NCBI GenBank assembly: GCA_022717655.1
Contig: JAIIAN010000136.1
Coordinates: 1 to 8,195 of the forward strand
DNA from: Bacillota bacterium
GTDB lineage: Bacteria > Bacillota > Clostridia > Lachnospirales > Lachnospiraceae
Reading direction: 5' to 3'
Length of the DNA: 8,195 nt
Part shown: positions 5,490 to 8,195 of the stretch, piece by piece
How positions within the stretch are numbered: the stretch's first letter is position 1
How the letters are laid out: each line of letters starts with the position of its first letter
Translations under genes and position numbers: made by a program
The notes under the pieces: generated by a model
What the model saw: the letters and a program-made list of their open reading frames with translations, nothing else
The model's database searches: none
Told to the model about the DNA's origin: nothing

Positions 5490-5641
5490 AAGGGGATTCG
5501 CAGTTCATACTGCTTACCACATATATCACACAAATACATAGCAGCTCTGCAAAAAAGGAAACTTCTTGCCGGAACGGTCACTGTTTTTAGAGCATACTTT
5601 TCCGGTCGGACAAGGTTCCAGCAGAGCAGAAAGGAGTATCC
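5490..5641. other. Non-genic gap between recT and the replication gene, rich in repeats
   Basis: These 152 bases hold no convincing full gene. From left to right: a small hairpin GCAGT-TCAT-ACTGC (5500-5513); an AT/AC-rich stretch (5514-5540); GCTCTGC (5544-5550) with its inverse GCAGAGC at 5621-5627; and a segment 5571-5619 repeated inside the next gene (see the repeat entry). CCGGAA (5569-5574) and TTCCGG (5600-5605) are also inverse. I see no good sigma-A promoter. The gap may be an operator or origin element for the initiator gene, or the scar of a lost gene. Confidence 0.5.
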
Positions 5642-5655
5642 ATGGCAAGACCTAG
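5566..5655 (+). CDS. Possible 29-aa leader ORF overlapping the replication gene start
   Basis: TTG 5566 lies 6 bases after AAAAAAGGA (5551-5559), a good ribosome binding site. The frame, beginning MPERSLFLEHTFPV, ends at TAG 5653-5655, overlapping the start of the replication gene by 14 bases. It could be a leader peptide that couples translation. It could equally be chance, since its DNA is mostly the repeat 5571-5619 and the peptide resembles nothing I know. Confidence 0.22.
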   Translation: MPERSLFLEHTFPVGQGSSRAERSIHGKT

Positions 5656-5928
5656 AAAAGAGGGTCTGGATTACTTTCCGATTGACGTGGATATTTTTGA
5701 GGATTTAGAAGTTGAATACGCAAAGTTTGGCGCAGATGGATTTACAATTTATATGTATTTACTCACAAGAGTATACAAAAGGGGCTACTACTTAGAAGTA
5801 GATGAAGATTTTCTGCTCGTTATGGCAGCACGGCTGCGGATGAGCGAGCAAAAGGTGATGCAGGTCTTAAACTACTTATTGAAACGGTCACTGTTTGATA
5901 ACACACTTTTTCAGTCGGTCAAGGTTCT
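5571..5928 (+). repeat. Imperfect direct repeat pair (5571-5619 and 5881-5928), each with two CGGTCA-type motifs
   Basis: The two copies share AACGGTCACTGTTT exactly (5573-5586 and 5883-5896), a variable middle of about 16 bases ending in CTTTT, then CGG-x-CAAGGTTC (5607-5618 and 5916-5927). Each copy thus has two 12-mers of the type CGGtCAnnGTTY, 32 and 31 bp apart, about three helical turns. A weaker fifth copy, CGGTTTCAGTTT, is at 5951-5962. One pair is noncoding and one lies within the initiator gene, so shared protein coding cannot explain both. Protein-binding iterons for the initiator are the likely meaning (inference). Confidence 0.55.
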
Positions 5929-6550
5929 GACCTCTGCCGGAATACAAGAACGGTTTCAGTTTGCCGTGAAATCACGAGCACTGAAAAATCCGATTCAGGT
6001 AAGAGAGGATTTGTGGCTTCTCAAAAAAGAGGAGACCGAACCCTTTATTAAAGTGAACCCTTTTTTAAATAAATCCAAGAATAATGAGAGTTTTTCCAAG
6101 AATAACTCGAATAAATCCGAGAATAATGCCATAAAGGAAAGTAAAGTAAATAAATATATATATATGGCTTCGCCGGATAAAACTCCGGTTGAAAATTCCA
6201 CTTCCAGTATCGGTGCAAAAAAGACGAGATATTTTGATAATCAGGACGTAGAAGATGCTTTTCAGTTGTTTATCTCGTACAAGAAACAAAAAGGAGCAAT
6301 CATCAATCCAAGTCAGATCGAGTTGTATAAAGAGCGTTTGTGTGAAGTAGCACAGACAGATATTGACAAAATAGCAGTCGCAAAAGAGGCAACGATGAGA
6401 GGATGGGAAACGTTCTATCCTGTAAGAAAGACAAGAGGTATAAAGCAACAAAGTAAGCCAGTAGAGACAAAGAAAACGAAGTTCTGTAACTTTGAACAAA
6501 GAAAATACAACATGAGTGAATTAGAAAGCATGTTGTTGAAGAGTAATTGA
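5642..6550 (+). CDS. DUF4373-type phage replication initiation protein (302 aa)
   Basis: The N-terminal domain (about 5-125) starts EGLDYFPIDVDIFEDLEVE and continues as a winged helix (KFGADGFTIYMYLLTRVYK, then DEDFLLVMAARLRMSEQKV). This matches the DUF4373 / Lin1244-Lin1753 N-terminal family found at the replication locus of Firmicutes phages. A low-complexity Asn/Ser/Lys linker (143-170) contains three 7-residue repeats S(K/E)NN. The C-terminal part (200-260) has DVEDAFQLFISYKKQKG and EATMRGWETFYPV, reminiscent of DnaD-like C-terminal segments, and the tail FCNFEQRKYNMSELESMLL resembles the tail common in phage DnaD/replication proteins. The likely role is origin binding and recruiting host helicase or loader. 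The start ATG 5642 follows AAAGGAG by 5 bases. No helicase loader gene is seen in the window. Confidence 0.82.
   Translation: MARPRKEGLDYFPIDVDIFEDLEVEYAKFGADGFTIYMYLLTRVYKRGYYLEVDEDFLLVMAARLRMSEQKVMQVLNYLLKRSLFDNTLFQSVKVLTSAGIQERFQFAVKSRALKNPIQVREDLWLLKKEETEPFIKVNPFLNKSKNNESFSKNNSNKSENNAIKESKVNKYIYMASPDKTPVENSTSSIGAKKTRYFDNQDVEDAFQLFISYKKQKGAIINPSQIELYKERLCEVAQTDIDKIAVAKEATMRGWETFYPVRKTRGIKQQSKPVETKKTKFCNFEQRKYNMSELESMLLKSN
6074..6127 (+). repeat. Three 12-bp iteron-like repeats at exact 21-bp spacing
   Basis: TCCAAGAATAAT (6074-6085), TCCAAGAATAAC (6095-6106) and TCCGAGAATAAT (6116-6127) are 21 bp, two helical turns, apart. They encode the SKNN, SKNN and SENN repeats of the initiator's linker. 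Each is preceded by A/T-rich bases and the set is followed by an AT run at 6148-6165. This resembles the iteron-plus-AT-rich layout of phage origins located inside initiator genes. A simple protein-linker repeat is the alternative. Confidence 0.6.
6148..6165. other. AT-rich run with (AT)6, possible unwinding element
   Basis: AAATAAATATATATATAT (6148-6165) contains twelve alternating A/T bases, inside the linker-coding part of the initiator gene and 20 bases after the third 21-bp-spaced repeat. It could serve as a DNA unwinding element, or simply be a microsatellite encoding K-Y-I-Y-M. Confidence 0.35.
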
Positions 6551-6564
6551 AAGGGGGTGAGAAT

Positions 6565-6705
6565 TTGGGAGCAGCTGTGCTTGTGCTCGTATTTTTAGCA
6601 ATCGCAAGTTACTGGATGGTCGTCAGAGATACCGGAATGGAGAAAGAGGACGATGCGGAGCAGGAAGAATACTTAAAGAAATGGATGGAGGAGAAAAAGA
6701 AATGA
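6565..6705 (+). CDS. Small single-span membrane protein with TTG start (46 aa)
   Basis: A strong AAGGGGGTG (6551-6559) precedes TTG 6565 by 5-7 bases, giving a 46-codon ORF starting MGAAVLVLVFLAIASYW and ending EEYLKKWMEEKKK. Residues 2-20 are a hydrophobic span with almost no charge before it, followed by RDTG and a strongly acidic/basic helix, so an N-out, C-in single-span protein is likely. The gene follows the initiator by 14 bases and its TGA overlaps the next ATG (ATGA, 6702-6705), a tight operon arrangement. A GTG at 6558 is in another frame. Function unknown; I recognise no family. Confidence 0.7.
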   Translation: MGAAVLVLVFLAIASYWMVVRDTGMEKEDDAEQEEYLKKWMEEKKK

Positions 6706-6941
6706 TAAAGAACATGGGGAAAGACAGAGTGATTATATCTCTGACAGAAGATGAATTGTTAGATGCTATTGAAAATTTTAAAGTATTGAAACCAATGATG
6801 CAAAATATTGTACGTAAAGCAAATGGCAGTGATACAAAACAGGGAACGAAAGACGCAGCTGAATTAGGACATGATTTTGACGTAGCGATTGAGGCTATGA
6901 CAATGCTGGCTGTGAATATCCAGAAAGGAGAGAAATCATAA
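6702..6941 (+). CDS. Small soluble hypothetical protein (79 aa)
   Basis: ATG 6702 shares the ATGA overlap with the preceding gene's stop and lies 8 bases after GGAGGAG (6687-6693). An in-frame ATG at 6681 would overlap that binding site, so the shorter form is preferred. The protein reads MIKNMGKDRVIISLTEDELL at the start and is mostly helical: a strand DRVIISL, then helices DELLDAIENFKVLKPMMQN and ELGHDFDVAIEAMTMLAVNI. No signal, membrane span or Cys/His cluster. Its TAA overlaps the ATA start proposed for the following gene by four bases. Family and role are not recognised. Confidence 0.7.
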   Translation: MIKNMGKDRVIISLTEDELLDAIENFKVLKPMMQNIVRKANGSDTKQGTKDAAELGHDFDVAIEAMTMLAVNIQKGEKS

Positions 6942-7066
6942 GAGTAACACTTAGAAATGGCGTCACACTTGAATTTGACTCGACCGGAATGGCAGAGGAT
7001 TTTAGAGAGTGCGACAAGGTGGCAAGAGCATTGGAGAAAATTAATTATGTTAGCAAAAAGAACTAA
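6938..7066 (+). CDS. Small phage protein with apparent ATA start (42 aa), possibly start-mutated
   Basis: A coherent reading frame runs from ATA 6938 to TAA 7064-7066. It reads RVTLRNGVTLEFDSTGMAED, then DFRECDKVARALEKINYVS: a strand pair and a helix, like many small phage ORFs. AAAGGAG (6924-6930) sits 7 bases upstream of the ATA, an ideal distance. ATA also overlaps the preceding stop as ATAA, copying the ATGA overlap one gene earlier. No ATG, GTG or TTG occurs in frame before ATG 6989 (residue 18), which lacks a good binding site. So either AUA is used at low efficiency or one G-to-A change at 6940 turned ATGA into ATAA, killing the start but keeping the neighbour's stop. Function unknown. 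Confidence 0.5.
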   Translation: MRVTLRNGVTLEFDSTGMAEDFRECDKVARALEKINYVSKKN

Positions 7067-7763
7067 AAAGAAATTATTTACTTCATACGAAAAGAAGTGC
7101 TCATTTGATGAATTCAATAAGAAAGAGAATATTAAACCAAATGAGCGATACGTTAGCTTTAGCGCTGGTAAAATAACCGTAAGGACATATTATGATTTAT
7201 TTACAGATTGGTTAAAAATTGTAGCAGAATCTAAGCTTGGGATTCCATTTGGTATTGATATTTTTGATGAAAATGGTTATTCAATACAATGCGATGGAAT
7301 TAATGCGTATACGTTAGCAAATAGTACTGAAATTGCTATAAATTACGCATTTTCACAAATTATAACAAAATATTTTAATAGCCATTACGATTATTACTAT
7401 GAAATCGAAATGGAAGATGCTTATTTATCAGAAGAATTAACAGGTCATATATATTATAGGTCACCATTTGAAAGTTGCGATTCATGCGGCACATGCGATG
7501 GTGCACGGTGCCAAACTTGTCGCCAAAAATATGTTGTTAGAAGTTCAAAATCAGACACAATTTTTTATGAAGGTTATAATGAATCAGAAGCAAAAGAAGA
7601 ATTAGAATCCTTAAAAAATAATTATTCTGATATTATTGGTGATATCATTGGGCATTATGAGCTGGACATGGATTGGCTTGAAAAAGAAATTCATGGCGGG
7701 AATGCTTTAAAAGACGTTTTAAAAATACTTGAAGCTGCTAATGTTTTATACGTTACTATTTAG
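7047..7763 (+). CDS. Cys-rich protein of unknown function, possible inserted cargo gene (238 aa)
   Basis: ATG 7047 lies 10 bases after TTGGAG. The frame is open from ATG 6957, but that stretch is the other-frame shadow of the small gene 6938-7066 and has no ribosome binding site. The N-terminus is basic (MLAKRTKKKLFTSYEKKCSF). A central alpha/beta-looking part follows (GKITVRTYYDLFTDWLKIVA; GIPFGIDIFDENGYSIQCDG). Then comes a cysteine cluster at 144-158, C-x2-C-x2-C-x4-C-x2-C (CDSCGTCDGARCQTC), probably binding zinc. The C-terminal 70 residues are acidic helices. No transmembrane span and no enzyme motif that I recognise. By eye it is more A/T-rich than its neighbours. It wedges between two small phage genes with awkward junctions at both ends, which suggests a later insertion. 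A defence, counter-defence or host-takeover role is possible but unproven. Confidence 0.75.
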   Translation: MLAKRTKKKLFTSYEKKCSFDEFNKKENIKPNERYVSFSAGKITVRTYYDLFTDWLKIVAESKLGIPFGIDIFDENGYSIQCDGINAYTLANSTEIAINYAFSQIITKYFNSHYDYYYEIEMEDAYLSEELTGHIYYRSPFESCDSCGTCDGARCQTCRQKYVVRSSKSDTIFYEGYNESEAKEELESLKNNYSDIIGDIIGHYELDMDWLEKEIHGGNALKDVLKILEAANVLYVTI

Positions 7764-7768
7764 GAGGA

Positions 7769-7996
7769 ATGAGAAGAGAACAATTAGAGCAGTTATTAGG
7801 CGAGAAAGTGACGGTAACGCTGTTTAATAATGCAGTATACACAGGGACTTTAAGAAAAACCAGGGACGAGGCATTTAAGGATGATTTGAACTTGTACTTG
7901 CCGAATAAGTTTTACTTTTTGACAGACGAGGCAAATCAATGTAATTCGGTATTATTTCGTACCTCTCATGTGAAGAAATGTAAGGTAATCAAATAA
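7769..7996 (+). CDS. Small phage protein, possible LSM/SH3-like beta barrel (75 aa)
   Basis: The protein starts MRREQLEQLLGEKVTVTLFN, with a short helix, then GEKVTVTLFNNAVYTGTLRK, YFLTDEA, and VLFRTSHVKKCKVIK. The pattern G-x-x-V-x-V-x-L...G-x-L...F-R-x-S-x-V is that of small five-stranded barrels such as LSM or SH3 folds, and similar small proteins occur in Firmicutes prophages; binding of RNA or protein is inference from fold pattern alone. ATG 7769 is the only natural start, yet AGGAGG (7762-7767) is just one base away and overlaps the previous stop codon TAG. That spacing is too short for normal initiation, so translation may depend on re-initiation from the upstream gene. Confidence 0.72.
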   Translation: MRREQLEQLLGEKVTVTLFNNAVYTGTLRKTRDEAFKDDLNLYLPNKFYFLTDEANQCNSVLFRTSHVKKCKVIK

Positions 7997-8013
7997 ACGG
8001 AAAGGAAGAATAA

Positions 8014-8195
8014 ATGGATTACAGAGATATTACATCCCAGAGTGCTGTTAAATCAGTACTCTGGGGAACGAGAGCAGCAGAAAGAAACGCTGAAACAAAC
8101 GCTGAAACAAGAAAGAGACTTGAAAAAGAGCATAATGTCAAAATTGGAGACAAGGTAAGAATTGTCACAGAAGAAGTGAGTGAGGAAAAAGACGG
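8014..8195 (+). CDS. Hypothetical phage protein, partial (N-terminal 60 aa)
   Basis: ATG 8014 follows AAAGGAAGAA (8001-8010). The visible part begins MDYRDITSQSAVKSVLWGTR, continues with a charged helix containing the duplicated tetrapeptide NAETNAET and RKRLEKEHN, and then VKIGDKVRIVTEEV, which looks like the first strands of a small SH3/KOW-like barrel. The frame is open at base 8195. Codons 8-17 form a strong RNA stem-loop (8036-8065). Family not recognised. Confidence 0.62.
   Translation, partial: MDYRDITSQSAVKSVLWGTRAAERNAETNAETRKRLEKEHNVKIGDKVRIVTEEVSEEKD
8036..8065 (+). other. Strong RNA stem-loop inside a coding sequence
   Basis: CCCAGAGTGCTG (8036-8047) and CAGTACTCTGGG (8054-8065) pair over 12 bp, one of them G-U, around the 6-base loop TTAAAT. 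It begins 22 bases into the last gene and has no U-tract after it, so it is not a terminator. It might slow ribosomes, control mRNA cleavage or bind a protein. Confidence 0.55.
8086..8109 (+). repeat. Perfect 12-bp tandem duplication (two copies)
   Basis: AACGCTGAAACA occurs twice head to tail at 8086-8097 and 8098-8109, in frame, encoding N-A-E-T twice. The copies are identical, which indicates a recent slippage duplication in a helical segment. Confidence 0.8.

Noticed and set aside
5489..5540. Minus-strand mini-ORF reading MYLCDICGKQYELRIPF between recT and the initiator
   Set aside because: It has a CxxC that looks zinc-binding, but there is no ribosome binding site, it opposes the operon and it is only 17 codons long (the frame extends upstream without a clear start). 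Too weak to call.
6957..7046. Longer N-terminus for the Cys-rich protein starting at ATG 6957
   Set aside because: No ribosome binding site precedes it, and the same DNA codes for the more protein-like small ORF 6938-7066 in another frame.
6065..7117. Long minus-strand open frames (6065-6499 and 6623-7117) opposite the initiator and the small genes
   Set aside because: They overlap well-supported plus-strand genes with good ribosome binding sites and have the composition of antisense frames.
1..8195. CRISPR array, tRNA, insertion sequence, integrase or att site
   Set aside because: No regularly spaced identical repeats of CRISPR type, no cloverleaf, no transposase or integrase motifs were found on reading both strands; the 21-bp-spaced repeats at 6074-6127 are coding and too short for CRISPR.

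Overview
The window is the early (lysogeny-control, recombination and replication) region of a temperate phage or prophage from a low-GC Firmicute. The gene set (XRE repressors, AntA/KilAC antirepressor, YqaJ exonuclease, DUF1351, RecT, DUF4373-type initiator, a string of small accessory ORFs), the strong GGAGG-type ribosome binding sites and the frequent TTG/GTG starts suit a Clostridia host, most likely a Lachnospiraceae-like gut bacterium. That host call is inference; no host gene lies in the window.

Layout. Positions 1-748 are on the minus strand and hold a run of related XRE-type modules: a complete repressor (374-748), a broken HTH fragment (211-363) and a second repressor-like gene leaving the window at base 1. 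Positions 749-931 form a compact switch: a leftward and a rightward promoter point away from each other, with GTTNNC half-sites and a perfect 12-bp inverted repeat lying over and between them. Everything from 932 to 8195 runs rightward, as one probable early transcript: a 52-aa ORF, the stub of a DUF4406 gene, the antirepressor, an XRE/excisionase-like double-HTH protein, a stem-loop, a small membrane protein, a small unknown protein, the YqaJ-DUF1351-RecT recombination module, a 152-bp non-genic gap with repeats, the replication initiator, and six small or unknown genes.

How they work together. The repressor has no S24/LexA-type peptidase domain, so prophage induction probably runs through the AntA/KilAC protein rather than RecA-stimulated self-cleavage. 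Once rightward transcription starts, YqaJ (5'-3' exonuclease) and RecT (annealing) form a Red-like pair, and the DUF4373 protein would begin phage DNA replication. Two repeat systems in and just upstream of the initiator gene (paired CGGTCA motifs, and three copies of a 12-bp motif spaced exactly 21 bp followed by an AT run) make this stretch the best candidate for the phage origin.

The most unusual points are a conserved-looking small gene whose only well-placed start is ATA (6938), a Cys-rich gene of unknown function that may be an inserted cargo gene (7047-7763), the next gene with its Shine-Dalgarno almost touching its ATG, a strong stem-loop inside the last CDS (8036-8065), and two decayed gene stubs (211-363 and 1108-1170). 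I saw no clearly new multi-gene system; the Cys-rich gene is the best place to look for one. No tRNA, rRNA, CRISPR array, insertion sequence, integrase or att site was recognised.
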